A DNA stretch of 64,000 nucleotides from Glycocaulis profundi (GCA_007050995.1 VJOU01000001.1:158391-222390), one strand, 5' to 3'. Shown: positions 28,149-37,861, counted from the first letter of the stretch. Translations and numbers: made by a program. Notes: generated by a model not told the origin, from the sequence alone.

Positions 28149-29225
28149 TCAGGCCCTGTGCGCATGGCCGTCCGCGACGACGGCCCCGCGCTCGCCCATG
28201 GGCCGGGCCGGGGGAACGGTGGTGTCCAGCACGGTCTGGCGCTCGGCCTGGGCGTTCATCGAAGCGCCGAACAGGATGATCATCGCGGAGATCCAGATCC
28301 AGGTCATGAAGCCGACCGCCGCGCCCAGCGAGCCGTAGGTCTCGTCATAGCTGCCGAAATTCTCCACATACCAGGAGAAACCCGCCGACACGCCCAGCCA
28401 CGCCGCGCCCGCCAGCAGCCCGCCCGGCGTGATCCACACCCAGCGCGCGTTCGTGCGCGACGGCCCGTAGCGGTAGATCACCGACAGGGCGATGGCGACC
28501 GCGAGCAGGAGCGCCGGCCAGCGCAGCCACAACAGCCAGCGCTCGGTCTGGGCCAGACCCAGAAGGTTGAGGGCGGCGGGCAGGGCGATCACCGCGCCCA
28601 GGGCGAGGACGACGAAGGCGATCATGCCGGTCGTGAAGGCCAGGGTCAGGGCGGTGAGTCTCACGAAGCCGCGGGTCTCCGCCTCGCCATAGACGATGTT
28701 CAGCGCGCTGAAGAGGTTCTTCATGCCCGCGTTCGCGCTCCACAGGGCCAGGGTGAGGCCGATCACGAGCCCCATCCCCAGAGCGCCGCCGCCATGGGCG
28801 GCCACCCGCTCCATCTGCGCGCCCATGATCTCCACCGCGTCCGAGGGCAGGATGCCCGCCATCGCGCTGAGATGCCCGCCCACCTCGGCGGGGTCGGTGA
28901 ACAGGCCGTACACGGAGACAAGGGCGGTGATGGCGGGGAAGGTCGCCAGCAGAGCGTAGAAGGTCACCCCCGCCGCGATCAGCATCAGCCGGTCGGCCAT
29001 GAAGGCCTTGGCCGCGCGGACCGCGACCTCGCGCCAGCCCGCGGGCGGAATTTCAGCCGGGTTGCGGGCCAGATGGCCGCTCGCAGGCGCGGCCTTGACC
29101 GAGGCGGCCGCCCGCCTCGAACCCTGCGACGGCTCCCGTCCCATGTAAGACACCGCCAGCATCGCGCCCAGCGCCAGGACGGGACCGCTCAGGCCGCGCA
29201 CGGTACGGCGGCGGGATCGGGACAT
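28149..29225 (-). CDS. YihY/BrkB-family membrane protein
   Basis: 358-aa inner-membrane protein of the YihY/UPF0761 (formerly RNase BN) family, with about six helices: AAGVTFYALLATFPAITALVS, LGMGLVIGLTLALWSANAGMK, the Ala/Leu-rich helices after, and FSWYVENFGSYDETYGSLGA. A charged 60-residue N-terminal extension precedes the core and a charged tail follows. The RNase label for this family is known to be wrong; true function is unknown. Confidence 0.88.
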   Translation of the reverse strand: MSRSRRRTVRGLSGPVLALGAMLAVSYMGREPSQGSRRAAASVKAAPASGHLARNPAEIPPAGWREVAVRAAKAFMADRLMLIAAGVTFYALLATFPAITALVSVYGLFTDPAEVGGHLSAMAGILPSDAVEIMGAQMERVAAHGGGALGMGLVIGLTLALWSANAGMKNLFSALNIVYGEAETRGFVRLTALTLAFTTGMIAFVVLALGAVIALPAALNLLGLAQTERWLLWLRWPALLLAVAIALSVIYRYGPSRTNARWVWITPGGLLAGAAWLGVSAGFSWYVENFGSYDETYGSLGAAVGFMTWIWISAMIILFGASMNAQAERQTVLDTTVPPARPMGERGAVVADGHAHRA

Positions 29226-29308
29226 GGGCGGACCTCCTCGGGACGTTGCGAAAAGCTAACGTCGCGGGAGGGGGTTATGATCCGGAGATAGGGATGGGTC
29301 GGGGGTCG

Positions 29309-29398
29309 TGGCGGTGAGGGTGGGATTCGAACCCACGATACGGTTTCCCGCATACACGCGTTCCAGGCGTGCGCCTTCGACCACTCGGCCACCTCACC
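29309..29398 (-). tRNA. tRNA-Ser (anticodon GGA)
   Basis: 90-nt class II tRNA. Acceptor GGTGAGG (29392-29398) pairs with CCTCACC (29313-29319); discriminator G, and CCA is encoded (29309-29311). Anticodon stem CACGC/GCGTG encloses CTGGAAC with anticodon GGA at 29362-29364; a long variable arm and the TTCGAATCC T-loop are present. Reads UCC and UCU. Confidence 0.96.
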
Positions 29399-29457
29399 AG
29401 AAGGCGCGGAACCTAACCGAAAGGCCCGGCCAGTCAAGCGCGCCGCGCCGCGCCGTT

Positions 29458-30432
29458 TCACGCCGCCGCGGAGGCCGCCAGCCAGGCGGTGTAGGCGATG
29501 TAGAGCGCCAGCATCAGCGCGCCCTCGCGCCGGTCGATCCGCCAGCCGGTGACGGCGAAACCGATCAGGATCGCGCTGGCGGCCAGCATGACCCACAGAT
29601 CGAGCCCGATCATGCGGGCGGGCACGGTGAAGGGCGCGGCCATGGCCGCCGCGCCCAGTATCCCCAGCCCGTTGAAGATGTTCGAGCCCACGACGGTGCC
29701 CAGCGCCATCCCGCCCTGTCCGCGCCGGGCCGCGGAGATGGTGGCGGCGAGCTCTGGCAGGGAGGTGCCCACGGCGACCACGGTCAGGCCGATGACCGCT
29801 TCGGACACCCCCAGCCCGCCCGCCACGGCCACCGCCCCGGTGACCAGAAGCCAGGCGCCGCCGATCACGCCGATCAGGCCCGCCAGCGTCATCGCGGCGG
29901 CGACCGGCGCGCGGGCGGCGGGGGCGACGGCCTGGGCCTCGCTGGCGTGCAGGGCCGCGCCCGCGTCCTTCAGCCGCCGGTCGATGACATAGCTGGCCAG
30001 CACGTAGGCGATCAGAAGCGCGAACAGGGCCGCGCCGGTGAGCCGCCCCATGGGCAGGAAGGCCAGCGCCCCCGCCACGATGACCATGGCCGCGGCCAGC
30101 GCCGGGCCGTCGCGCCCGAAGGCCCGCCCGTCCACGGCCATGGGCGCGATGATCGCTGCGACGGCCAGGATGAGCAGGATGTTGGCGATGTTCGAGCCGA
30201 CCACGTTGCCGACCGCCACGCCGGGCGAGCCGGACAGGGCGGCCTGCACGGAGGTGGTCATCTCGGGCATGGACGTGCCGAAGCCCACGATGACCAGACC
30301 CACCAGAAGCGGCGAGACCCCGAATTTCAGGGCCAGCCCGCCCGCGCCCTTGACCAGCGCCTCGCCCGAGGCGACCAGTAGAACGAGCCCGCCCGCGATC
30401 ATCGCGGCGGCGAGCGGCAGGGATGGCTCCAT
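29458..30432 (-). CDS. Calcium/sodium antiporter, CaCA family
   Basis: 324-aa integral membrane protein of the YrbG-like cation/Ca exchanger family. The two alpha-repeats are clear: [14 protein letters not shown] with [15 protein letters not shown] in the first half, and [13 protein letters not shown] with [16 protein letters not shown] in the second; the Glu in each PE motif coordinates the cation. About ten helices with a hydrophilic loop near residue 165. Expected to export Ca using Na or H. Confidence 0.92.
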   Translation of the reverse strand: MEPSLPLAAAMIAGGLVLLVASGEALVKGAGGLALKFGVSPLLVGLVIVGFGTSMPEMTTSVQAALSGSPGVAVGNVVGSNIANILLILAVAAIIAPMAVDGRAFGRDGPALAAAMVIVAGALAFLPMGRLTGAALFALLIAYVLASYVIDRRLKDAGAALHASEAQAVAPAARAPVAAAMTLAGLIGVIGGAWLLVTGAVAVAGGLGVSEAVIGLTVVAVGTSLPELAATISAARRGQGGMALGTVVGSNIFNGLGILGAAAMAAPFTVPARMIGLDLWVMLAASAILIGFAVTGWRIDRREGALMLALYIAYTAWLAASAAA

Positions 30433-30548
30433 GAAGGGTGTCCTTGAACGGGCGGGGCGCGGGCTGTGAATATGGCCCCCGCCGGGGTCTCGCGTAAGGG
30501 GCTCCGCCGCCCTATCTGAGAGCGGCAGACACGCCAGCGAGGACGCCC

Positions 30549-31193
30549 ATGGCTTCGAAGACCGAGATGATCGCGCCCGAACTCGCCCTGAAGGGCCGCG
30601 GCACGCCGATCCCCACCGCCAAGACCCATTTCGTCAACGGCGAGGAGATCGCCCTGCCCGCCACCGGCGGGCTGGAGGAGGGCATCTTCGCGATGGGCTG
30701 TTTCTGGGGCGTGGAGCGGGTGTTCTGGCAGCTGGACGGCGTGAAATCCACCGCGGCGGGCTATGCGGGCGGGCACACGCCCAACCCGACCTATGAGGAG
30801 GTCTGCACGGGCCGCACCGGGCACACCGAGGTCGTGCGCGTGGTCTTCGACCCGCGCGAGATCAGCTACGGGCAGCTTCTGAAGGTGTTCTGGGAGAATC
30901 ACGACCCGACCCAGGGCATGCGCCAGGGCAATGATGTGGGCAGCCAGTACCGCAGCGCGATCTACGCGGTCTCCGACGCCCAGTTCGAGGCCGCGCAGGA
31001 CAGCGCGCGGACCTACGCCGCGGCGCTGAAACAGGCCGGGCGCGGGGCGGTGACCACCGAGATCGCGCCCGCCGGACCGTTCTATTTCGCCGAGGACCAT
31101 CACCAGCAGTATCTGGCGAAGAACCCGCAAGGCTATTGCGGGATCGGCGGGACGGGCGTGACCTGTCCCATCGGGACCGGCGTGAGCGCCTGA
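30549..31193 (+). CDS. msrA: Peptide methionine sulfoxide reductase MsrA
   Basis: 214-aa enzyme reducing methionine-S-sulfoxide in proteins. Active-site GCFWG with C51; the resolving cysteines are in the C-terminal [13 protein letters not shown] 40-residue N-terminal extension precedes the core; no hydrophobic signal, so cytosolic. Start ATG 30549 has GAGG 7 bases upstream. Confidence 0.95.
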   Translation: MASKTEMIAPELALKGRGTPIPTAKTHFVNGEEIALPATGGLEEGIFAMGCFWGVERVFWQLDGVKSTAAGYAGGHTPNPTYEEVCTGRTGHTEVVRVVFDPREISYGQLLKVFWENHDPTQGMRQGNDVGSQYRSAIYAVSDAQFEAAQDSARTYAAALKQAGRGAVTTEIAPAGPFYFAEDHHQQYLAKNPQGYCGIGGTGVTCPIGTGVSA

Positions 31194-31332
31194 CCGGACA
31201 GTTTTCCCCTGACAGGTGTGGCCGATAGGCGGCGCCCGGCGTGGTTACTGCGTCCGGGCCGCTGAATGATGTGGCGGGAATGAGGCGAAACGCCTATCCC
31301 TCGGCTCCCTGTTTCGCCGCCCCGGATGGACG

Positions 31333-31995
31333 ATGCCCCGCCTGATCGTGTTCGACGTGGATTCCACCCTGCTGCGCGTGGAGACGCTGGATTTCCTCAT
31401 CGAACGGGCGCTGGGCCAGGCCGACGGCGAGGCGGCTGACGCGCTGCACGCCATCACCGCCCAGGGCATGGCCGGGGAGATGGATTTCCGCAAATCGCTG
31501 GAAGCGCGCCTGTCGATCACCACGCTGAGCGAAGCGCTGATCGCGGAGGCCGCCCAGGCCATCGCAGGCGAAGCCACGCCGGGCATCAAGGGCGTGCTGG
31601 ACCGGCTGCGGGCGCGCGAGCACGAGGTCTATGCGGTCTCGGGCGGGTTCATGGAGCTGATCCAGCCCGCGCTCGAGGCGCTGGGCTTCGCGCCGGGCGA
31701 GATCCGGGCGAACCGCTTCGTGGTCGAGGGCGGCCAGGTGGCGGGCTTCGACCGCAACAACCCGCTGTCGCGCTCGGGCGGCAAGGGGCCGGTCGTCGGC
31801 TCGCTGAAGGCCCAGACCGGCTGCGATCTGGCCATCATCGTGGGCGACGGCATCACCGATTACGAAGCCTTCGCGGGCGGGGGCGCGGACGCCTTCATCG
31901 GCTTCGGCGGCGTGACGCGCCGCGAGGCGGTGGCCGCCAAGGCGCCCGCCTACGCCGACGACGTCAAGGCGCTGGAAAAGCTGCTGCTGGGCTGA
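31333..31995 (+). CDS. Phosphoserine-phosphatase-like HAD hydrolase
   Basis: 220-aa HAD phosphatase with the SerB layout: FDVDSTLL (D8 nucleophile, D10 acid), VSGGF for motif II, a Lys in GGKGPVV, and GDGITDYEA for motif IV. Helical cap at about 20-75. It may act on phosphoserine in serine synthesis, but other small phosphates are possible and no serA or serC is nearby. Ribosome binding site is weak. Confidence 0.85.
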   Translation: MPRLIVFDVDSTLLRVETLDFLIERALGQADGEAADALHAITAQGMAGEMDFRKSLEARLSITTLSEALIAEAAQAIAGEATPGIKGVLDRLRAREHEVYAVSGGFMELIQPALEALGFAPGEIRANRFVVEGGQVAGFDRNNPLSRSGGKGPVVGSLKAQTGCDLAIIVGDGITDYEAFAGGGADAFIGFGGVTRREAVAAKAPAYADDVKALEKLLLG

Positions 31996-32068
31996 ACCGC
32001 CCGGCGCGCTTGCGCGGGCGCCGGGCCGTGCCCTAATGGCGGCGGGATTTTCTCGGAGCCGCCGGGCC

Positions 32069-32848
32069 ATGACGCTCGCCCCTCTAACCGTCTCTGACAC
32101 CGCTCCTGCCGCGGGAGCCGCGCCCCTGTTCGGCGCCAATCTCTCCGCCAGCCTGATCGAAGACCTCGCCGCGCGGGGCTGGGCTCATGCGCGCGGCGCG
32201 CTGGAGCCCGATCTGGCGCGCGCGCTCAGGGCCGAGGCGCTGGCTATGGCGGCGGACGGGGCGCTGGCCGAGGCCCGGATCGGACGGGGCGAGGCGGAGC
32301 GGCGCGACCGCGCCGTGCGGCGCACCGCCATCGCCTGGATGGACGGGCGCACCCCGGCCCAGCGCGCCTTCCTCGACGGCTGCGAGGCGATGCGCACGGC
32401 GATCAACCGGGCCCTGTTCGCCGGTCTGTTCGAATTCGAGGCCCATTACGCGGTCTATCCGCCCGGCGGCTTCTACGCCCGGCATCTGGACGCCTTCGCC
32501 CCGCCCCCCGTGGCCGCCGGACCGAACGCCGTGATGGGCCGGACGGCGGCGCGCTCGCGGGTGGTGTCGATGGTGGTCTATCTCAATGAGGGCTGGACGC
32601 CGGACGATGGCGGGGAGCTGGCCGTGTGGGAGCATTTCACGCGGGCGCCGGACGGACGGGCGGACCTGCGCGCGCTGGACGGCGTGCCGCCTGCAGGCGT
32701 GATCGCGCCTGAGATGGGTTCGGTGGTGCTTATGCTGTCGGAAGCCATCCCTCACGAGGTCCGCCCCGCGGCGGCCACGCGCTGCGCCATCGCGGGCTGG
32801 TGGCGGGTGAACGCGTCGATCGGCGGGGTGGTCGATCCGGCCCGGTGA
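32069..32848 (+). CDS. 2-oxoglutarate/Fe(II)-dependent oxygenase
   Basis: 259-aa double-stranded beta-helix oxygenase. The iron triad is H139 and D141 (FYARHLDAF) and H229 (IPHEV), with R238 (ATRCAIAGWW) placed to bind 2-oxoglutarate; YLNEGWTPDDGGELAVW is the typical strand between. Resembles prolyl-4-hydroxylase-like and SM-20-like bacterial proteins. ATG 32069 is preferred over ATG 32036 because GGAG lies 10 bases before it. Substrate unknown. Confidence 0.85.
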   Translation: MTLAPLTVSDTAPAAGAAPLFGANLSASLIEDLAARGWAHARGALEPDLARALRAEALAMAADGALAEARIGRGEAERRDRAVRRTAIAWMDGRTPAQRAFLDGCEAMRTAINRALFAGLFEFEAHYAVYPPGGFYARHLDAFAPPPVAAGPNAVMGRTAARSRVVSMVVYLNEGWTPDDGGELAVWEHFTRAPDGRADLRALDGVPPAGVIAPEMGSVVLMLSEAIPHEVRPAAATRCAIAGWWRVNASIGGVVDPAR

Positions 32849-32892
32849 GCGGGGCGGCGTGAACCATGCCGGAGTGAGCGCGTTCAGCCTTC

Positions 32893-33741
32893 ATGGTCCG
32901 CCGCCTCGACCCCCATGAAGACCTGCGCGCCCTGCCCCGCCTGATCGCGGCGGAGGCGGACGAGGCGCGTGCCGCGCTGGCGCGGGTGGACCGCGAGCCG
33001 GTCATCGCCGTCCACGAGGCGCGCAAGGCGATCAAGCGGGCGCGCAGCGGCGCGAGGCTGATGCGCAAAGCGGACAAGGCGGCCTCCCGATCGCTCAACG
33101 CCCGGGGGCGGAAGGCCGCCCGCGCGCTCGAAGACGTCCGGGACGCCGACAGCCTGGCGCTGATCGCGGACGGCGCGGCGATCCGGGCGCAGGACCCGGC
33201 GGTGGCAGCCACCCTGCGCGCCGAGGCGGAACGCGCGCGGGAGAGGGCGACGGCGCTGGACCGGGCGAAGGCGGCACAGGAGGCGGAGGCGCACATCGAA
33301 GCGCTGTCAGACGAGGCCCGCGCCGTGCGGATCGAGGCCGAGCCGGACGCGGCGATGCGCGACGGGCTCGCGCGCGCCTATCGCCGGGCGTCCAAGCGTC
33401 TGAAGCGGGCGGAGAAAGACCCCGGCCCGGACACGCTGCATGAGCTGAGAAAGCGGGTGAAGGACTGGCGCAACCACGCCGGCGCCCTCAAGCCGGTCTG
33501 GCCCGAGGGTCTGAAGGCCAAGCGCAGGAAGGCGAAAAAGCTCGCCGACCTGCTGGGCCTGCATCACGATCTGTCGCGCCTGATCGGAGTTCTCAAGGAC
33601 CGCGAGGGGGAGGCGGCGCAGGCCGCCGTCGCGGCGCTGAAGGCCGAGCGGGCGGCGCTGGAGGGCAAGGCGCTGGCCAAGGCGGGCAAGGTGTTCAAGG
33701 CCAGCCCGAAGAAGGCCGCCCGGCGGCTGGAGGCGGCCTGA
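32893..33741 (+). CDS. CHAD domain protein
   Basis: 282-aa Ala/Arg/Lys-rich helical protein with CHAD features: paired HEARKAIKRARSGARLMRK and LHELRKRVKDWRNHAGAL segments, where the conserved His and basic residues would bind polyphosphate, and LADLLGLHHDLSRL near the C-terminus. CHAD proteins bind polyphosphate granules. No CYTH domain and no polyphosphate kinase in the window. Ribosome binding site weak. Confidence 0.85.
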   Translation: MVRRLDPHEDLRALPRLIAAEADEARAALARVDREPVIAVHEARKAIKRARSGARLMRKADKAASRSLNARGRKAARALEDVRDADSLALIADGAAIRAQDPAVAATLRAEAERARERATALDRAKAAQEAEAHIEALSDEARAVRIEAEPDAAMRDGLARAYRRASKRLKRAEKDPGPDTLHELRKRVKDWRNHAGALKPVWPEGLKAKRRKAKKLADLLGLHHDLSRLIGVLKDREGEAAQAAVAALKAERAALEGKALAKAGKVFKASPKKAARRLEAA

Positions 33742-33820
33742 CCGGATCGTGAGCCCGCGAACGGTGGCCGAGCCGCGTTCCGGTTCCTTAGACTGCCGCC
33801 TTCGCAAAGGAGGCAGCCCA

Positions 33821-34693
33821 ATGCTCCGCACCGCCGCCGCGACGGCCGTTCTGGCCCTGTCCGGCCCCGCGCTCGCCCACGATCCCGATCATCGGGATGA
33901 TCTTCACATGAACTCGGTGGGGGGCGGGGACTACCGCGACTACGTCACCGATCACGCCAGCGAGCAGAGCGGCTGGACCTATTCGCTGCGCACCGTCGGC
34001 ACGGCGCACAATGTGATGCATCAGATGATGAGCGATTTCGCCCGCCATGACCGAGAGGAGCGCGGAGGGAGCGCCGTTCCCGAGTTCGGCGCGCGCATCT
34101 CCGGCGGGGACTGGACGGAATATCGCGAGGCGCTGGAGGCCGAGGCGGCGGAGGGCGAATGGGCCGATCTGGTCCGCATCACCGAGGTCATGCACGACCG
34201 TTTCCACCACATGATGTTCAAGGCCATCGTCTATGACGACGCGCGCAACGAGCGCGGCGCGGCGCTGGACGTGTATCTGCGTCCGCGGGTGGAGGCGCAG
34301 GGCGATGATCTCATCCCCGCCCGGCGCGATCTGGACATCGCCCACATGAGCCTCGAGGACTTCCGCGGCGTGATGTGGGAGACCGGCTGGACCAACGAGG
34401 CCGGCGAGACCTGGTGGCGGCTGTCCATGCAGGACAGCACCGTGTTCGCGCACCTGCTCTCGGACCTGACCCGGCAGTGGATGGCCTATGGCGCGGCGGA
34501 GAAGTCGGGCGACTGCGCCCCGCAGATCGGTGACGGCTACGACGTCGACGCGGCCTGGCGGCGCTTCGCCATCCAGGTGCGGGCCTGCGAGGAAGCCGAG
34601 TGGCGCGAGCTGGTCCAGGTGACCGATCTCGCCCGAGCCCGGGTCCATGAGATGCTGGCTTATGTGGCGGCCTATCACGACGCGCGGGACTGA
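33821..34693 (+). CDS. Exported His/Asp-rich protein of unknown function
   Basis: 290-aa protein with signal peptide LRTAAATAVLALSGPALA and mature start HDPDHRDDLHMN. Not recognised. It contains recurrent His/Met and acidic clusters (HNVMHQMMSDFARHDREER, MHDRFHHMMFK) and two similarly spaced segments, EAEAAEGEWADLVRITEVMHDRFHHM and EEAEWRELVQVTDLARARVHEM in outline, hinting at an internal helical repeat and a possible metal site. Start ATG 33821 has AAAGGAGG 8 bases upstream, a near-perfect ribosome binding site. Likely periplasmic. Confidence 0.6.
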   Translation: MLRTAAATAVLALSGPALAHDPDHRDDLHMNSVGGGDYRDYVTDHASEQSGWTYSLRTVGTAHNVMHQMMSDFARHDREERGGSAVPEFGARISGGDWTEYREALEAEAAEGEWADLVRITEVMHDRFHHMMFKAIVYDDARNERGAALDVYLRPRVEAQGDDLIPARRDLDIAHMSLEDFRGVMWETGWTNEAGETWWRLSMQDSTVFAHLLSDLTRQWMAYGAAEKSGDCAPQIGDGYDVDAAWRRFAIQVRACEEAEWRELVQVTDLARARVHEMLAYVAAYHDARD

Positions 34694-34720
34694 GCCTGCG
34701 TTCGGCGCGCCGCCCTGCCT

Positions 34721-35437
34721 TCATGCCCCCTTCGGCGCGGGCGTCTTGTCCTTGAACCGGCAGATGTCGGCGATGGCGCAGCGCCAGCATTCGGGCTTGC
34801 GCGCCTTGCACACATACCGCCCGTGCAGGATCAGCCAGTGGTGGGCGCCTTTCAGATAGGCGTCGGGCGTGATGCGTTCGAGCCGGGCCTCGACCTCGTC
34901 GGGCGTCTTGCCCGGCGCCAGCTTCGTGCGATTGCCGACCCGGAAGATGTGGGTGTCCACCGCGATGGTGGGCTGGCCGAAGGCTTCGTTCAGGACCACG
35001 TTGGCGGTCTTGCGGCCCACGCCGGGCAGGGTCTGCAGGGCCTCGCGGCTTTGCGGCACCTCGCCGCCGAACTGCTCGACGAGGATCCGGCTCATGGCGA
35101 TGACGTTCTTCGCCTTGTTGCGGAACAGGCCGATGGTCTTGATGTGCTCGCGCACCGCGTCCTCGCCCAGCGCCAGCATCTTCTCGGGCGTGTCGGCGGC
35201 TTCGAACAGGGCCTTGGTGGCCTTGTTCACGCCCACGTCGGTGGCCTGGGCGGACAGGGCGACGGCCACGGTCAGCGTGAAGGGATTGGTGTAGTTCAGC
35301 TCGGTCTTGGGGTCGGGCATGACCTCCGAAAGCCGTGCGAACAGCTCCTCGGCCTGCTCGCGGGTCAGGCCCGGCGGCAGGCGCTTCTTCTTCGCAGGCG
35401 ATCTGCGGGCGGCGGGCTTTTTCGCGGGCTCGGTCAT
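34721..35437 (-). CDS. nth: Endonuclease III
   Basis: 238-aa DNA glycosylase/AP-lyase for oxidised pyrimidines. Helix-hairpin-helix LPGVGRKTA, catalytic Asp in VDTHIFRV, and a [4Fe-4S] cluster C-x6-C-x2-C-x5-C at the C-terminus (CKARKPECWRCAIADIC). A basic N-terminal tail (KKPAARRSPAKKKR) is common in alphaproteobacterial Nth. Start ATG 35437 gives family length; upstream frame to 35473 is possible but has no better signal. Confidence 0.95.
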   Translation of the reverse strand: MTEPAKKPAARRSPAKKKRLPPGLTREQAEELFARLSEVMPDPKTELNYTNPFTLTVAVALSAQATDVGVNKATKALFEAADTPEKMLALGEDAVREHIKTIGLFRNKAKNVIAMSRILVEQFGGEVPQSREALQTLPGVGRKTANVVLNEAFGQPTIAVDTHIFRVGNRTKLAPGKTPDEVEARLERITPDAYLKGAHHWLILHGRYVCKARKPECWRCAIADICRFKDKTPAPKGA

Positions 35438-35488
35438 GGACGCTGACCTAGCCGCCGCGCTCGGGGCGGACAACCCGGTTGTTGCGCC

Positions 35489-35872
35489 TCAGCGATGATC
35501 GAGCCGCCAGCTCATGGCCGCGATGCGCCAGCCCGCGCCAGTCTTCGCCAGCACCCACAGATGACGGCCCGACACGCTGGCCTCGCGCCCGTCGGGCATC
35601 TGAGTGCGCATGGCGAAGCGGGCGGTCTTCCACGCATGGGCCGGGCCGCCCTCGATCTCCACGTCCGAGATGCGCACGTTCAGGACCTCGCCGGGCGCAG
35701 CCTGTCCGGCCAGCGCGGCGTCCGCGCCTTTCGCGGCGGGCTCGGCGGGCGGGAAGATGACGCAGTCATCGGCCAGAAGGGCGCGGATGTCTTGTGCCCG
35801 GCCCTGGGTCAGCGCGGTCAGCCAGTCCGCTTCGAGCTTGAGAATGGCCGCGCGGTCCGCGTCATCGATCAT
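35489..35872 (-). CDS. SnoaL/NTF2-like protein (DUF4440 type)
   Basis: 127-aa single-domain cone-fold protein: AAILKLEADWLTALTQGRAQ, then ALLADDCVIFPP and C-terminal GRHLWVLAKTGAGWRIAAMSW, matching the DUF4440/SgcJ pattern. These bind small ligands or act as isomerases; no specific role. Start ATG 35872 has GGAGG 7 bases upstream. Confidence 0.8.
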   Translation of the reverse strand: MIDDADRAAILKLEADWLTALTQGRAQDIRALLADDCVIFPPAEPAAKGADAALAGQAAPGEVLNVRISDVEIEGGPAHAWKTARFAMRTQMPDGREASVSGRHLWVLAKTGAGWRIAAMSWRLDHR

Positions 35873-35940
35873 TGCCGTTCCTCCCCGTGTTTCTTATTGA
35901 AGCCAGCTTCGACCGTTTTCCATCAGATTGGCAAATCGAC

Positions 35941-36372
35941 ATGAAACCTTCGCCCGAGCGTCTGCGGCCCGAGACCTATCCGGTGGGCGTGATCGTGTCC
36001 TCGCGCTTCCGCGATCTGGACACGCTGGGCCATCTGAACAATGTCGCCATCGGCAGTTTCTATGAAGAGGGCCGGGGCGCGCTGAACCGGGCGGTGTTCG
36101 ACGAGGCGCGCCGGGCGGGCGGGTTCCGGGTGCTGATCGCGGACGTGCACATCGCCTATCTGGCCGAGGCCTTCTATCCGGGCGACTGCGAGGTGCGCGC
36201 GGGCGTGCTGTCCTCGGGGCGCAGCTCCTACGTCATCGCGCTGGCGATCTTCCAGAACGGGACCTGCGTGGGCACGTGCGAGACGGTGATGGTCCATGTC
36301 GACGCGAACGGCCCCGCGCCGCTGGGCGCGGACGACAAGGCGGCGATGGCGCGGTTCGCCCTGCGCGCCTGA
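35941..36372 (+). CDS. Hot-dog acyl-CoA thioesterase (4HBT/YbgC type)
   Basis: 143-aa single hot-dog protein with the 4-hydroxybenzoyl-CoA-thioesterase pattern RFRDLDTLGHLNNVAIGSFYEEGRG, where the first Asp is the catalytic candidate. ATG 35941 is chosen because the longer frame begins at TTG inside the neighbouring promoter. No good ribosome binding site. Substrate not predictable. Confidence 0.8.
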   Translation: MKPSPERLRPETYPVGVIVSSRFRDLDTLGHLNNVAIGSFYEEGRGALNRAVFDEARRAGGFRVLIADVHIAYLAEAFYPGDCEVRAGVLSSGRSSYVIALAIFQNGTCVGTCETVMVHVDANGPAPLGADDKAAMARFALRA

Positions 36373-36412
36373 CGGGCTTGCGCAGCGGCACGGGGCGGCC
36401 CAGCTTGAGGCC

Positions 36413-37855
36413 ATGACCTCATCCGCTTACCGCCCCGCGCCCGTGTTCGAAAGCCTCGGCCCCGAGTTCGCCGACCCGGTCGAACCGGCTGATTTCCCCC
36501 AGAGCATCGAGCGCCGCTGGAACGCCCGATGGGCGGAGGCCGTGGGGCTCGATCATCTCGACGCGGAGGGGCGCACGGCGCATTTCCACCGCTTCGAACC
36601 CCTGCCGGACAATCAGAAAACGCCGCTGGCGATCCGGTATCACGGCCACCAGTTCCGCACCTACAATCCCCAGATCGGGGACGGGCGGGGCTTCCTGTTC
36701 GCGCAGGTGCGGGACGGCCATGGCCGCCTGCTCGATTTCGGCACCAAGGGCTCGGGCCAGACGCCCTGGTCGCGCACCGGCGACGGGCGGCTGACCCTGA
36801 AGGGGGCGGTGCGGGAGATCCTGGCCGCGGAGATGCTCGAGGCGCTGGGGGTGAACACCTCCAAGGTCTTCGCCGTGCACGAGACCGGCGAACAGCTCTG
36901 GCGCGGAGACGAGCCCAGCCCGACCCGTTCGGCGGTGATGACCCGGCTGTCCCACTCCCACGTCCGCTTCGGGGTGTTCCAGCGGCACGCCTATTTCGAG
37001 CGTCCCGACCTCATAGAAAATCTGGCCGATTACTGCGTGGAGCAGTTCTTCCCCGAGATCGCGGACGAGGCGGACCGGCCCGCGGCGCTGCTGGCGGCGG
37101 TGTGCGCGCGGTCGGCGAAACTGGCCGCGCAGTGGATGGCGGCGGGCTTCGTCCACGGGGTGCTGAACACCGACAATCTGGTGGTGACCGGCGAGAGCTT
37201 CGATTACGGGCCGTGGCGCTTCCTGCCGCGCTTCGAGCCGGGCTTCACGGCGGCCTATTTCGACGAGACGGGGCTGTACGCCTATGCCCGCCAGCCCGAG
37301 GCCGTGTTCTGGGCGGTCCAGCAGTTCGCCGCCACGCTGGGCCTGATCGGCGAGCGCGAGAGCCTGATCGCCGCCCTGTCCGCCTTCCCCGACCACTACA
37401 AGGCCGAGACGCCGAAGGCCTTCCTGCATCGGCTGGGACTGGAGGGACTGGGACAGGAGGCGGACGCGGGGTTCGTCACGGGGCTGCTGGACTTCATGAA
37501 GGCCAGCGAAGCGCCGTGGGAGGCGGTGTTCTTCGACTGGTTCGGCGGCGACGCCCGGCGCGCGGATTCAAGCCCGCGAGCGGCGCTCTACGCCCGCGAG
37601 GACTTCGCGCCCGTGCGCGCGGGCATAGCCGCGCGGGCGCCGGTGCGGCCCGAGCGGCTGGCTCATCCCTATTTCAAGGGCGAGGATCCGATCCACATGA
37701 CCATCGAGGTGGTGGAGGGGCTGTGGGCGAAGATCGCCGAAGCCGACGACTGGAGCGGATACGAGCAGGTGATGGCGCGTGTCGCGGACGCGCGGCGCGG
37801 CTATGATCTGGGGCGGGGGCCGGACGGCATGGCGCCTGGATTCACACAAGGGTGA
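36413..37855 (+). CDS. selO: Protein adenylyltransferase SelO (YdiU)
   Basis: 480-aa pseudokinase-fold enzyme that transfers AMP to Ser/Thr/Tyr of proteins, linked to redox stress. Conserved blocks: RYHGHQFRTYNPQIGDGRG, FGTKGSGQTPWSRTGDGRLTLKGAVREIL, and the metal/catalytic HGVLNTDNLVVTGESFDYGPW. Normal bacterial length, without the C-terminal selenocysteine of animal forms. ATG 36413 has GAGG close upstream. Seven bases before pgeF, so probably cotranscribed. Confidence 0.95.
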   Translation: MTSSAYRPAPVFESLGPEFADPVEPADFPQSIERRWNARWAEAVGLDHLDAEGRTAHFHRFEPLPDNQKTPLAIRYHGHQFRTYNPQIGDGRGFLFAQVRDGHGRLLDFGTKGSGQTPWSRTGDGRLTLKGAVREILAAEMLEALGVNTSKVFAVHETGEQLWRGDEPSPTRSAVMTRLSHSHVRFGVFQRHAYFERPDLIENLADYCVEQFFPEIADEADRPAALLAAVCARSAKLAAQWMAAGFVHGVLNTDNLVVTGESFDYGPWRFLPRFEPGFTAAYFDETGLYAYARQPEAVFWAVQQFAATLGLIGERESLIAALSAFPDHYKAETPKAFLHRLGLEGLGQEADAGFVTGLLDFMKASEAPWEAVFFDWFGGDARRADSSPRAALYAREDFAPVRAGIAARAPVRPERLAHPYFKGEDPIHMTIEVVEGLWAKIAEADDWSGYEQVMARVADARRGYDLGRGPDGMAPGFTQG

Positions 37856-37861
37856 CGCGCC

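Noticed and set aside
36296-36412. Upstream extension of SelO
   Set aside because: Overlaps the thioesterase gene in another frame and is Arg-rich; ATG 36413 starts the conserved N-terminus.
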